A stretch of DNA of 64,000 bases from Ulvibacterium sp. (GTDB lineage: Bacteria; Bacteroidota; Bacteroidia; Flavobacteriales; Flavobacteriaceae). Under the pieces are notes generated by a model. That model saw only the letters and a program-made list of their open reading frames with translations, ran no database searches and was not told the origin of the DNA. The number at the start of each line of letters is the position of its first letter. Position 1 is the stretch's first letter. This document shows positions 8,546-17,566 of this stretch, in pieces. The stretch covers positions 248,001 through 312,000 of the forward strand of contig NZ_JANQOO010000035.1 in the NCBI RefSeq assembly GCF_028285715.1, read 5' to 3'. A program made the translations under genes and the position numbers.

Positions 8546-9430
8546 TTAGTTGATTCGTTCATATGTAATGGTGGACTTGATAGTAGTCGGGATTTTTTGA
8601 TCGCCAAGTTGTGCCATGGTACCTGTGCCCTGGGATTTCCCCTCTACCTTCATTGTCTTTATAAAGCCGGACGTTAAATCGGTGGTAATGTGGGTATCCT
8701 GGGTTCCGGTTAGGTTCATAGTGGTTGCAGCTTCAGTAATGTCCATGGTTACTTCGGCCTTCCCCATGATTTCCGCACTGGTATCCTTAATAGTTTCCAA
8801 GGTCCATGTATTTTTTGTGCTCAACTTTCCAGAATACTCATTCTCCCAAGTATCTCCGGGTTTAACCTGTTGCTGGGGATAGAGATAGGTCATTTGCTCA
8901 TAGCTACTGGACAAGGCCTCCGATCCAAATTCCTTTTCCAAGGATTTTTTCATCATATTCAGGGAAAACTCATCTTCCAACCCAGAAGCCTGGGCCATCT
9001 TTGCCACCAAACTATCGCCGCCCTTGACCTTAAGGATATGTCCATTTCGCGATAGGGTCATCTGTATGGGATGTTCCAAGAGACTGTTGAAAACATTGGA
9101 TTGCACATCACCCTCTACGATTTCCTTTGCGGCCACATTCATCAACTCTCCTTGTATACTAGATATCATTTTAAGATTAAGATCCTTAAAGGTCAACGCA
9201 ATCTCATAATTATTATCTTCTTCACCCAGAACCCTAAATTCCAAAACACCGTCTATTTCATTGGTCAATTCGTGTTCGGCACCATCAAGTTTTTGGGTAA
9301 TTATCTGTTTGGCTTCCTGTTTTATGGTGAATACATCATCTTTTTCCAACTTATATTCCAATTTTACCTGACCTAGTACGGTCATGGCGCTGAAAAACAG
9401 TAAGAATGAGAGGGACAAAATGTTCTTCAT
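8546..9430 (-). CDS. Secreted DUF6263-like protein
   Basis: This 294-residue protein has a clear signal peptide (residues 1-20, ending AMTVLGQ). The mature part is rich in beta-strand sequence, with LEYKLEKDDVFTIKQEAKQ near the start, which resembles the DUF6263 family of Bacteroidota secreted proteins. I am not certain of the family. No catalytic motif is visible. It is the first gene of a pair with the TPR membrane protein and has a -7 box at 9462-9469. Confidence 0.75.
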   Translation of the reverse strand: MKNILSLSFLLFFSAMTVLGQVKLEYKLEKDDVFTIKQEAKQIITQKLDGAEHELTNEIDGVLEFRVLGEEDNNYEIALTFKDLNLKMISSIQGELMNVAAKEIVEGDVQSNVFNSLLEHPIQMTLSRNGHILKVKGGDSLVAKMAQASGLEDEFSLNMMKKSLEKEFGSEALSSSYEQMTYLYPQQQVKPGDTWENEYSGKLSTKNTWTLETIKDTSAEIMGKAEVTMDITEAATTMNLTGTQDTHITTDLTSGFIKTMKVEGKSQGTGTMAQLGDQKIPTTIKSTITYERIN

Positions 9431-9461
9431 AGGTGGGGAAAATACAAGTTATCGAATGCGG

Positions 9462-9469
9462 CAAAAGTA
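9462..9469 (-). promoter_or_regulatory. -7 box of the DUF6263-like operon
   Basis: The minus strand reads TACTTTTG followed by CC, 31 bases before the start codon. This matches TAnnTTTG, but no correctly spaced TTG is seen upstream. Confidence 0.5.
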
Positions 9470-9502
9470 ATAAAAACAATCCAAAACATTTTTATATTTA
9501 CA

Positions 9503-9533
9503 TTTGGCAAAGCAAAAACTCTTCGTATATTTG
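9503..9533 (+). promoter_or_regulatory. Promoter of rpmH
   Basis: TTTG at 9503-9506 and TATATTTG at 9526-9533 are 19 bases apart, a textbook Bacteroidota promoter. Transcription should start near 9540, giving a leader of about 57 bases before the L34 start. Confidence 0.85.
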
Positions 9534-9596
9534 CGCCCAGAATTTTGAGGGCAAAATGTCCATTGCAACGTATAATAAGTTTTTAAAGGCTCAAAA

Positions 9597-9755
9597 ATGA
9601 AAAGAACATTCCAGCCATCCAAACGAAAGAGAAGGAACAAACATGGGTTTAGGGAGCGCATGGCTACTGCGAATGGCAGAAAGGTACTCGCCAGAAGAAG
9701 GGCCAAAGGAAGAAAAAAATTATCCGTATCCTCAGAGCCGAGACACAAAAAATAA
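9597..9755 (+). CDS. rpmH: 50S ribosomal protein L34
   Basis: A 52-codon frame starts [18 protein letters not shown] and continues [20 protein letters not shown], which is unmistakable L34, a small basic protein of the large subunit near the exit tunnel. The C-terminal tail [12 protein letters not shown] makes it slightly longer than the 44-46 residues usual in other phyla, as in Flavobacteriia. It is monocistronic, with its own promoter and terminator, and is not next to rnpA as in many bacteria. Confidence 0.97.
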   Translation: MKRTFQPSKRKRRNKHGFRERMATANGRKVLARRRAKGRKKLSVSSEPRHKK

Positions 9756-9778
9756 TGATTGAACATTTTAACAATACC

Positions 9779-9814
9779 AAGGTGTTACTTTTTCGGAAGT
9801 AGCACCTTTTTTTT
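9779..9814 (+). terminator. Intrinsic terminator of rpmH
   Basis: GGTGTTACTT pairs with AAGTAGCACC (one G-T pair) around a six-base loop, followed by eight Ts. It ends 50 bases before carB. Confidence 0.9.
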
Positions 9815-9864
9815 GTCCAAGCCGAACTTGTTTCGGTTACAACTGATTAAACCTTACATACAAC

Positions 9865-12717
9865 ATGCCAAAGAGAAAAGATTTAAAATCGATTTTGATA
9901 ATAGGTTCTGGACCCATAATTATTGGCCAGGCCTGTGAGTTCGACTATTCCGGATCCCAAGCCTTAAGAAGCCTCAAGGAAGATGGAATAGAGACCATAT
10001 TGATCAATAGCAATCCAGCTACTATTATGACGGACCCGGTCATGGCGGATCATATTTATCTCAAACCATTGACCACAAAATCGATTCTCGAAATCTTAAA
10101 AAAACATCCGCAAATAGATGCCGTATTGCCGACAATGGGAGGGCAAACCGCATTGAATCTTTGTATCGAAGCTGACGAAAAGGGCATTTGGGAGGATTTT
10201 GATGTTGAGATTATCGGTGTGGATATCGACGCAATCGATATTACCGAGGACAGGGAGCGGTTTAGGGCACTAATGATGGAAATAGGGGTAGGCATGGCCC
10301 CACAAGCTACCGCAACTTCTTTTCTAAAGGGAAAGGAAATTGCCCAGGAATTTGGCTTTCCCTTGGTTATTCGGGCATCCTATACCTTGGGTGGCGCCGG
10401 AGCTTCGATTGTATATAGGCCTGAGGATTTTGATGAGCTCTTAAGTCGTGGGCTCGAGGTATCACCAATTCATGAGGTCATGATTGACAAGGCCATGATG
10501 GGTTGGAAGGAATATGAACTTGAACTTTTACGGGACAAGAACGATAATGTGGTTATCATTTGTACCATAGAGAACATGGACCCTATGGGTATCCATACCG
10601 GGGATTCCATTACCGTGGCCCCTGCCATGACACTTTCGGATAGGACCTTCCAACGTATGCGTGACATGGCCATAAAAATGATGCGGAGCATTGGTGATTT
10701 TGCTGGAGGTTGCAATGTACAGTTTGCCGTAAGCCCGGATGAAAAGGAGGATATCATTGCCATTGAGATCAACCCCAGGGTTTCCCGATCATCGGCATTG
10801 GCTTCCAAGGCCACAGGTTATCCCATAGCCAAAATAGCAGCCAAGTTGGCCGTTGGGTACCATTTGGATGAATTGGAAAACCAGATTACGAAATCTACCT
10901 CTGCCTTGTTCGAGCCGACACTGGACTATGTAATCGTAAAAATACCACGATGGAACTTTGATAAATTCGAAGGTTCCGATCGTACACTGGGCTTGCAAAT
11001 GAAAGCTGTTGGAGAGGTGATGGGCATTGGCCGTTCCTTTCAGGAAGCATTGCACAAGGCCACACAGTCCCTGGAAATAAAACGAAACGGGTTAGGTGCG
11101 GATGGCAAGGGGTATACGGACTACAATCAGATTATAAGCAAGTTGACCATTCCAAGTTGGGATCGGGTATTCGTAATTTATGACGCTATTCAAATGGGGA
11201 TTCCCCTAAGTAGAATCCATGACATAACCCGAATAGATATGTGGTTCCTCAAACAATACGAGGAACTCTACCAGTTGGAAAAGGAAATCTCTACCTATAC
11301 CATAGCCACTTTGAGCAAAGAGCTAATGTTGGAAGCCAAACAAAAAGGCTTTGCCGATCGACAGATTGCCCATATGTTGGATTGCTGGGAAAGTGAAGTC
11401 TATAACAAACGGGCCGAAATGGGCATTAACCGTGTTTATAAATTGGTGGATACCTGTGCGGCCGAATTCAAGGCGATGACCCCTTACTATTACTCTACTT
11501 TTGAAGCCGAAATCGAAATGGCAGACGGAGAACGGTATGTAGAAAATGATAGTGTGGTTACCGACCGAAAGAAAATAGTGGTCCTGGGTTCCGGTCCCAA
11601 TAGGATAGGGCAGGGGATAGAATTTGACTATTGTTGTGTCCATGGGGTGTTGGCCGCTGCCGAATGTGGATACGAGACCATCATGATCAATTGCAATCCG
11701 GAAACAGTCTCCACAGATTTTGATACTGCTGATAAACTCTACTTTGAACCTGTTTTCTGGGAGCATATTTATGATATCATCCGTCATGAAAAACCAGAAG
11801 GTGTAATCGTTCAATTGGGAGGACAAACTGCCTTAAAGCTTGCAGAAAAGTTAGATAAGTATGGTATCAAGATTATAGGCACTAGCTTTAAGTCCTTGGA
11901 TCTAGCCGAGGATCGAGGTAGCTTTTCAACCTTGCTTAAAGAAAATAACATTCCTTACCCCAAGTTTGGGGTGGCCGAAACCGCGGATGAAGCACTGCAT
12001 TTGGCTGATGAATTAGGCTTCCCGCTTTTGGTGAGACCTTCTTATGTGTTGGGTGGTCAAGGTATGAAAATCGTTATCAACAAAGAGGAACTAGAGGCTC
12101 ATGTGGTAGACTTATTACGTAAAATCCCAAATAACAAACTCCTCTTGGACCATTATCTGGATGGAGCTATAGAAGCCGAAGCCGATGCCATCTGCGACGG
12201 TGAAGAGATTTATATTATCGGGATTATGGAGCATATAGAGCCTTGTGGTATCCATTCCGGAGACTCGAATGCTACACTTCCCCCCTTTAATTTAGGTGAG
12301 TTTGTAATGCAGCAAATAAAGGACCACACCAAGAAAATTGCCTTGGCCTTGAACACGGTTGGATTGATCAATATCCAATTTGCCATTAAGGATGATATGG
12401 TCTATATCATAGAGGCCAACCCAAGAGCTTCCAGAACCGTACCCTTTATTGCCAAGGCTTACAAAGAGCCTTATGTGAATTACGCGACAAAGGTGATGTT
12501 GGGTGAAAATAAGATCAAGGATTTTAAGTTCAACCCCCATTTGGAAGGGTTTGCCATAAAACAACCGGTTTTCTCTTTTAATAAATTCCCGAATGTCAAC
12601 AAAAATTTGGGCCCGGAAATGAAAAGTACTGGAGAAAGCATCTTATTTATCGATAGCTTGAAGGATGATGAGTTTTACGATTTATATGGACGTAGAAAGA
12701 TGTATTTGAGCAAATAG
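9865..12717 (+). CDS. carB: Carbamoyl-phosphate synthase large subunit, lacking the allosteric domain
   Basis: The protein has 950 residues. Both synthetase halves are present: the first begins KSILIIGSGPIIIGQACEFDYSG and the second KKIVVLGSGPNRIGQGIEFDY near residue 570. Each has its ATP-grasp motifs (IEINPRVSRSSALAS and IIEANPRASRTVPF). It makes carbamoyl phosphate for pyrimidine and arginine synthesis with a glutaminase subunit, CarA, not present here. The protein ends at DLYGRRKMYLSK, where the ~1,070-residue enterobacterial enzyme continues into the MGS-like allosteric domain. The stop is clean, so this is a natural short form, not a frameshift. Confidence 0.96.
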   Translation: MPKRKDLKSILIIGSGPIIIGQACEFDYSGSQALRSLKEDGIETILINSNPATIMTDPVMADHIYLKPLTTKSILEILKKHPQIDAVLPTMGGQTALNLCIEADEKGIWEDFDVEIIGVDIDAIDITEDRERFRALMMEIGVGMAPQATATSFLKGKEIAQEFGFPLVIRASYTLGGAGASIVYRPEDFDELLSRGLEVSPIHEVMIDKAMMGWKEYELELLRDKNDNVVIICTIENMDPMGIHTGDSITVAPAMTLSDRTFQRMRDMAIKMMRSIGDFAGGCNVQFAVSPDEKEDIIAIEINPRVSRSSALASKATGYPIAKIAAKLAVGYHLDELENQITKSTSALFEPTLDYVIVKIPRWNFDKFEGSDRTLGLQMKAVGEVMGIGRSFQEALHKATQSLEIKRNGLGADGKGYTDYNQIISKLTIPSWDRVFVIYDAIQMGIPLSRIHDITRIDMWFLKQYEELYQLEKEISTYTIATLSKELMLEAKQKGFADRQIAHMLDCWESEVYNKRAEMGINRVYKLVDTCAAEFKAMTPYYYSTFEAEIEMADGERYVENDSVVTDRKKIVVLGSGPNRIGQGIEFDYCCVHGVLAAAECGYETIMINCNPETVSTDFDTADKLYFEPVFWEHIYDIIRHEKPEGVIVQLGGQTALKLAEKLDKYGIKIIGTSFKSLDLAEDRGSFSTLLKENNIPYPKFGVAETADEALHLADELGFPLLVRPSYVLGGQGMKIVINKEELEAHVVDLLRKIPNNKLLLDHYLDGAIEAEADAICDGEEIYIIGIMEHIEPCGIHSGDSNATLPPFNLGEFVMQQIKDHTKKIALALNTVGLINIQFAIKDDMVYIIEANPRASRTVPFIAKAYKEPYVNYATKVMLGENKIKDFKFNPHLEGFAIKQPVFSFNKFPNVNKNLGPEMKSTGESILFIDSLKDDEFYDLYGRRKMYLSK

Positions 12718-12769
12718 TGTTGGACCTGGATTTTCTTTAAATTGTTCAATTCTAAGCTAATCGCTTAAA

Positions 12770-13738
12770 TCAAGGGATGGTTATCACAATTTTGCCTTTC
12801 GCAAGATTTTTTCCATAATATACAAAGGCATCGGAGGTTTTAGCCAAAGGGAAGCATTTATCCAAAACGGGTTTTAGTTTTCCGGATTCCAAAAGTTCCT
12901 GTAGTACTTTTAAATCCTTTCGGTTTGGTTTGTGCATTACGATTCCCAGTTTTTTGTTGGAGCTCTTGGAAAATACGGACGTAAGGGCCAGTTTCAATAG
13001 GAATGTTACCGAACCTCCCACAACGGCCAAGGCACCGTTGGGGCTTAAAACATTTCTATAGCGGGAAAGTGGTCTTTGGGCAATAACATCCATTATTAAA
13101 TCATACTTCTCTTCGGTTTTCGTAAAGTCCACTTGTCGGTAATCAATGACATGGTCGGCCCCTAATTCGCGAAGTATTTCGAGCTTTTCGAGACAATCTA
13201 CAGCGGTCACTTCTGCGCCCCAAAGTTTTGCCAGTTGTACGGCAAAGGTACCAACACCGCCCCCGGCTCCATTGATTAAAACCTGCTGCCCTTCTTGAAT
13301 AGCTCCATTGTAAAGCAACCCTTGCAGTGCAAGAACACCGGCCTGGGGCACAGCTGCCGCCTCTTCATGGGTTAGGTTGCCTGGCTTTACCGACAGGAGC
13401 TTTTCATCAGCGCATACGAATTCGGCGAAACCACCCCAATTGTATGACGATAGATCTCCATAGACCAAGTCTCCTGGTCTAAAAAGTTTTACTGCCTTAC
13501 CAATGGCTATTACTCGCCCGGCGATATCGGCTCCTAAAGTCTTATGTTTTGGTTTAAACAGGCCAAATAAAAGTCTGTATATACGGGGTTTTCCTGTGAG
13601 GTAATCCCAATCCCATGAGTTTATGGACGTAGCATGTACTTCTACCAATACCTCATTGGGTTTAGGCATTGGTCGCTCCACTTCTTTCAATTGCAGGACA
13701 TCGGGCAAACCATATCTTTCATTACGTATGGCTCTCAT
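12770..13738 (-). CDS. NAD(P)-dependent medium-chain reductase (zinc-free alcohol dehydrogenase superfamily)
   Basis: This 322-residue protein has a GroES-like N-terminal domain (PMPKPNEVLVEVHATSINSWDW) and a Rossmann domain with the dinucleotide motif INGAGGGVGTFAVQLAKLWG. The catalytic-zinc cysteine and histidine ligands are missing at the usual places, which suggests a quinone or enone reductase. It abuts the stop codon of the acyl-CoA dehydrogenase-like gene with no gap (TAG then ATG), implying translational coupling. It is the last gene of the minus-strand cluster. A second copy of this family lies at 21136-22095. Confidence 0.88.
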   Translation of the reverse strand: MRAIRNERYGLPDVLQLKEVERPMPKPNEVLVEVHATSINSWDWDYLTGKPRIYRLLFGLFKPKHKTLGADIAGRVIAIGKAVKLFRPGDLVYGDLSSYNWGGFAEFVCADEKLLSVKPGNLTHEEAAAVPQAGVLALQGLLYNGAIQEGQQVLINGAGGGVGTFAVQLAKLWGAEVTAVDCLEKLEILRELGADHVIDYRQVDFTKTEEKYDLIMDVIAQRPLSRYRNVLSPNGALAVVGGSVTFLLKLALTSVFSKSSNKKLGIVMHKPNRKDLKVLQELLESGKLKPVLDKCFPLAKTSDAFVYYGKNLAKGKIVITIP

Positions 13739-14938
13739 CTATAGTTTTTGGCTAAAATAGGCCTTTATATCAATATCGGTCATAGGTTGTAAAGGGCCAA
13801 AAACAATTTCCTTATAGATTTTATTGGTGATGGACCGTGGGGATAAGAATTGGGTTCCCATGATATGTCTTGCCTGGGTTACAATTTCTTCTGCGTAGTG
13901 TGTGGCGAAATACTTGGACAATACCGAAGCCTCAAAAAGTGTTTCCAGAAGCGCCTTGTCGCCCCTTTTGAATTTTGAAAGGCTATGCCCAGCTTGTTTA
14001 CACAATTGTCTGGCTCCTTTAGATTTTAAGATTAATTCTCCCAAGTTATCAGAAAAGTTTTCGGATTCGGATAGCCTTTTCCCTTTTTTGATTTTTTGCC
14101 GCGCAAAGTCGCTTACCTCATGGATAACACGTTGGGAGGCTCCTAAATATGGTGCCGATACCAGTGCTTGAAACCATGATCTCTGATATATCAAAAGCTC
14201 AGATTCTTCTTTTGTATTGGCATCCAACTTTATGACATTTGAAACGGGTACCCGCAAGTTTTTGAATTTTACCGACTTTGTATACGACCCCTGCATGGTA
14301 TTGTCAAAAGCGGTATCCGTAAACTCAATCTGAGTGGCGTCCGAAGCGGCGAAAAATACGGCCTTGCCTCCATCGGATAATTCCGCGGTAAAAACCAAAT
14401 AATCCGCAATCCCTGCCAAGGACATAAATGGTGCCTCGCCGTATACAATATAGTTATCCTTTTCTTTCATGGCGATTAGCGCCTTATTTCCCAAAACGTC
14501 GTCATACGTACGTACAGATCCCGTATTGGCTATAAACAGTCGCTCCTTTTTAATTTTGTTCAGTAATATCTCCCTTTTCCAATACTGTGTACTTGTTTTC
14601 TTAAATGGGTAGGTTGCGATGGACGCCAAAACGTAATAATGCATGGACAAGGCGACCGAGACCGGAATTGAAACTTCGCCTAATTTATGTAGCGTCTCGA
14701 AACACTTTTGATAGAGGACTTCCACATCATCTTCCGAACATGGTATGTAGGGGAGACCGGTCGTTCTTAGAAAAGTATAGAACTGAGGGTATTTTTTACT
14801 TTGTTCTATCTCAAGGAGTTTTTCATAAGCGCTCTCCAATTCACTTTTTTCCCGGATCGGTCGATTTCCTAAAACAGAGTTGCTCATTTTTTCAATTTTT
14901 AGTGGAACATGGCTCCTATTGGTAGTCGCGTTGTCCAA
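13739..14938 (-). CDS. Acyl-CoA dehydrogenase-like flavoprotein
   Basis: This 399-residue protein follows the acyl-CoA dehydrogenase plan: helical N-terminus, a beta domain (YIVYGEAPFMSLAGIADYLVFTA) and a helical C-terminal domain (APYLGASQRVIHEVSDFARQ). The start could also be the ATG at 14887, giving MSNSVLGNRP. The canonical catalytic glutamate cannot be placed with confidence, so dehydrogenation of a CoA ester is not assured; related monooxygenases share this fold. It is coupled to the reductase gene downstream, and the two may act on one small substrate. Confidence 0.78.
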   Translation of the reverse strand: MDNATTNRSHVPLKIEKMSNSVLGNRPIREKSELESAYEKLLEIEQSKKYPQFYTFLRTTGLPYIPCSEDDVEVLYQKCFETLHKLGEVSIPVSVALSMHYYVLASIATYPFKKTSTQYWKREILLNKIKKERLFIANTGSVRTYDDVLGNKALIAMKEKDNYIVYGEAPFMSLAGIADYLVFTAELSDGGKAVFFAASDATQIEFTDTAFDNTMQGSYTKSVKFKNLRVPVSNVIKLDANTKEESELLIYQRSWFQALVSAPYLGASQRVIHEVSDFARQKIKKGKRLSESENFSDNLGELILKSKGARQLCKQAGHSLSKFKRGDKALLETLFEASVLSKYFATHYAEEIVTQARHIMGTQFLSPRSITNKIYKEIVFGPLQPMTDIDIKAYFSQKL

Positions 14939-14967
14939 TTAGTTACAAACGATATTCATTAAACAGG

Positions 14968-15798
14968 TTAAAGGCGTGGAAGCCACATGCCCGTGGTAGC
15001 GGCAAAAATTCCAAGTCCCATAAAAATGGTTGTCACAAATAGGGCGGTGGCCACGGTCAACTTTCCGAGCGTACCGTTTTGGTCTTTTGCAAAAAAATAA
15101 AGCTCCAGAACCAGAAGGGGAATCACGTATTGCCCTATGCCCAAAAAGGTGATGAAAGGGCCGCGAAAAGTCTCCGGATCAAATCCAAAAGGCCCTTCAT
15201 TCAGAAAAAGGGATAGCATAAGGCCTATCCTGAAAAACCAAACTCCATTGACTACTAAAAACAAACGAAGTACCCATCTTTCATGTGCCTTAAAATTTCT
15301 GGTCATAGCCATTCGCCATGCCAACAAGGCAAAAAGCATGATCAAGACCCCATTAAAACTGACACTGATATCACCCGTGATTCCGGTTATGGTACCTTTG
15401 GTAATGACCATATAGATACCACTAAAACTAGTAACAAAGGCAGTTATCAAATACAATTTTCCATTCCAACGATGAAACTTGCGAAAACGATTTCTAATCT
15501 GAGGGACAAACTGAAGAGGTCCGCCCAGCATAATGACAACAGCAAAAATAAGATGTAAGGCAACCGCAGTATTGCCTATCTTATCCCCCTCAATGTAGCC
15601 GTGCGGCAATACTCGGTTCCATTTCATAAAGTCCCCGCTTACAGCGGCACCTCCGTAAAAAGCAGCGACATAAAAAGCAAAGATCCACTGACCCAGGACC
15701 GCGGTAACGAACCAAATAATGCCAGCTGATCTTAGAGCCTTATTGGGAAACATAGTTTTTCTCCGGGAAATGGAGACAGGATGATTTTCAGAATTCAT
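14968..15798 (-). CDS. DUF2306 family integral membrane protein
   Basis: This 276-residue protein has about seven hydrophobic segments. A conserved histidine-bearing helix is LHLIFAVVIMLGGPLQFVPQIR, followed by FHRWNGKLYLITAFVTSFSGIYMV. These histidines fit DUF2306, a predicted membrane family related in layout to cytochrome b561-type proteins; haem binding is not proven. An alternative start is the ATG at 15753 (MFPNKAL). It lies between the DUF4386 gene and the acyl-CoA dehydrogenase-like gene on the same strand. Confidence 0.8.
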   Translation of the reverse strand: MNSENHPVSISRRKTMFPNKALRSAGIIWFVTAVLGQWIFAFYVAAFYGGAAVSGDFMKWNRVLPHGYIEGDKIGNTAVALHLIFAVVIMLGGPLQFVPQIRNRFRKFHRWNGKLYLITAFVTSFSGIYMVITKGTITGITGDISVSFNGVLIMLFALLAWRMAMTRNFKAHERWVLRLFLVVNGVWFFRIGLMLSLFLNEGPFGFDPETFRGPFITFLGIGQYVIPLLVLELYFFAKDQNGTLGKLTVATALFVTTIFMGLGIFAATTGMWLPRL

Positions 15799-15859
15799 AA
15801 CTGTATGTTTTAAACCCGCCTAGGGCAGGAAGATTAATGATTGATGATGAAATTTATGT

Positions 15860-16546
15860 TTAGGCGAGTCGTCCAGTAGTTTTCGGTGTGTTGAAACCTT
15901 TCATCAGAAGCCAGAGCAACAACACTATCATATGCAGCCCGTTTTGGAGAAAGAAGTAAAAACTGACGCTGATATCAAAGATGTTTAACCAACATGCCAA
16001 AAAGGCCAATGAAATGGCGACGAGCCCCCAAGCGGATAGGAATCTTGGGACCAGTTGGGTCCTGAACAAAAAATAGTAGAATATCCAGGCTGCAGATGCA
16101 TAGAGCATTATGGCGATAAAATGTGCCCAGAAATAGTCTTCGATTTTCAGAAGACCCAAAGTGTTGAAAAAATCCAAGTTGGTGGCTTCTGTTTTTACGA
16201 ACTCGTGGCTTAATGACAATAAGGACAAATGGCTGATATTGCTAAATAGGATAACGGCCAAATAAGCCACCCAGATACCAAAAAAACCTAAGGCCAATCC
16301 TTTTCTATAGTGTCTTATGACAGGAAAAAGTATCACAGCAACCACAAGCCATAAAGCACTTGTGATGATATCCAATAACACTGCAAATCGCATCTGTACG
16401 GATTTCTGGAAAACTTCATTTAAAAATTCAGGGGAAGCGGCCATAGAGGTGGACAAACCTCTAAGATTTACCGAGGGAATTCCGAGTACAACTATTAATA
16501 AAAGTAATAGACCGATTAACCTACCTGTTCTTTGATTTTTTTTCAT
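15860..16546 (-). CDS. DUF4386 family integral membrane protein
   Basis: This 228-residue protein has six predicted membrane segments, beginning RTGRLIGLLLLLIVVLGIPSVNLRG. The segment containing ALWLVVAVILFPVIRHYRKGLALGFFGIWVAYL is typical of DUF4386, a family of unknown function often found near redox or antibiotic-related genes. The start codon is 15 bases downstream of a tandem array of 7-bp repeats (16562-16621), so its expression may be tuned by repeat number. It belongs to the minus-strand cluster after DUF2807. Confidence 0.8.
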   Translation of the reverse strand: MKKNQRTGRLIGLLLLLIVVLGIPSVNLRGLSTSMAASPEFLNEVFQKSVQMRFAVLLDIITSALWLVVAVILFPVIRHYRKGLALGFFGIWVAYLAVILFSNISHLSLLSLSHEFVKTEATNLDFFNTLGLLKIEDYFWAHFIAIMLYASAAWIFYYFLFRTQLVPRFLSAWGLVAISLAFLACWLNIFDISVSFYFFLQNGLHMIVLLLWLLMKGFNTPKTTGRLA

Positions 16547-16561
16547 GATTGTTCGTTTTTT

Positions 16562-16621
16562 GATTGATGATTGATGATTGATGATTGATGATTGATGATT
16601 GATGATTGATGATTGATGATT
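16562..16621. repeat. Tandem heptamer GATTGAT, about 8.5 copies
   Basis: Eight perfect head-to-tail copies of GATTGAT and a partial ninth lie in the gap between the DUF2807 and DUF4386 genes. On the minus strand the unit is ATCAATC. The array ends 15 bases before the DUF4386 start codon and is non-coding. A single related copy occurs in the leader at 36010-36033. Confidence 0.97.
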
Positions 16622-16654
16622 TTTAAATTAAATCGACTTAAGCTATTTTTAGGA

Positions 16655-17197
16655 TTATTTTGAGAATTTGATTTCTTTACTGTTTCCTGTTATACCTACT
16701 TCGGCATCGGAAGAAAATGAACACTGTACCAATTCATAGTTCAATTCCATATCTCCTTCGCTTTCACCCCTGAAAATTAGCTTCAAATCCTCTCCGGATA
16801 CTGCCCCTAAAGTAGTAAAGGATGCCCCTGGGCCTACCTTCAAAGAATCCAGGTGGGCATTTGAAATGAACACTCTTACCGAGTCTTTTCCTCGCATTTC
16901 CTTGGTTTTTTCAATAATCAAGGTTTCCCCAATAATTTCGGTTTGTACAAAGGACATCAGGTTTTCACGGGCCTCAATGCGAATTGTTGTTTGGGGAGTT
17001 TGTTCAAAATCGACTTGGATACCATCGCCGACCACAATTGCCCTGAATTCCGATACCTTCCTAGCGTTTTGGATAAACTTCCCATAATCCCGTTGTACTT
17101 CCTCCTTTACGTAACCCTTCATTCTCACCTGAAGTGCAGTCATAAAAACGAAGAGGGCTCCCAATGCACCCAATACCATGAGATTACTTCTTTTCAT
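16655..17197 (-). CDS. DUF2807 (head GIN domain) anchored protein
   Basis: The protein has 180 residues from the ATG at 17197; an in-frame ATG nine codons upstream is possible. Residues 3-20 form an N-terminal membrane anchor or uncleaved signal. The rest is a short beta-helix-like domain (FRAIVVGDGIQVDFEQTPQTTIRI, LIIEKTKEMRGKDSVRVFIS), as in the putative autotransporter adhesin DUF2807. It is shorter than most members. The start overlaps the end of the GntR gene by 14 bases, so the two are translationally linked; DUF2807 genes beside GntR-ABC units recur in Bacteroidota. Confidence 0.82.
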   Translation of the reverse strand: MKRSNLMVLGALGALFVFMTALQVRMKGYVKEEVQRDYGKFIQNARKVSEFRAIVVGDGIQVDFEQTPQTTIRIEARENLMSFVQTEIIGETLIIEKTKEMRGKDSVRVFISNAHLDSLKVGPGASFTTLGAVSGEDLKLIFRGESEGDMELNYELVQCSFSSDAEVGITGNSKEIKFSK

Positions 17198-17564
17198 GGT
17201 CGGTTTTGTTTCTGTATGTATCATACGTGTTCTTTACTTCTTCAAATTCTACATCCAGCATTTTCATTTTTTTAAAGACATCGGGCAAGGTTACCTCCAT
17301 GAATTCCCCTTTTTTTATATCCATTATCTTTTTATACCCATCTTCCGAAACGAAATATCCGATGCCTCTCTTGTTATGGATTACCCCCAGCTCTTGTAAG
17401 TGGTTAAATGCCCGTATGGCCGTATTGGGGTTCACTTCCACCATCATGGCAAGTTCCCGTACGGAAGGGATGCGTTCATTTTCCGTCCACTTTTTCATTA
17501 ATATGTTTTCATAAAACAAATCCACGATTTGCAAATAAATAGGCTTGCCGTTGTCGAAATCCAT
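17184..17564 (-). CDS. GntR-family transcriptional repressor, YtrA subfamily
   Basis: The 126-residue protein has a winged helix with the GntR signature RIPSVRELAMMVEVNPNTAI followed by a short two-helix tail (EVTLPDVFKKMKMLDVEFEE), the mark of the YtrA subfamily. It starts two bases after the permease stop. YtrA regulators usually repress their own ABC operon through an AGTGTA-n-TACACT inverted repeat, and such a site overlaps the promoter of this operon at 19154-19176. The inducing ligand is not known; cell-wall antibiotics are the known inducers in Firmicutes. Confidence 0.92.
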   Translation of the reverse strand: MDFDNGKPIYLQIVDLFYENILMKKWTENERIPSVRELAMMVEVNPNTAIRAFNHLQELGVIHNKRGIGYFVSEDGYKKIMDIKKGEFMEVTLPDVFKKMKMLDVEFEEVKNTYDTYRNKTDHEKK

Positions 17565-17566
17565 GG

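Noticed and set aside
16562..16621. CRISPR-like array
   Set aside because: The units are 7 bases long and directly adjacent, with no spacers and no cas genes nearby; it is a simple tandem repeat.
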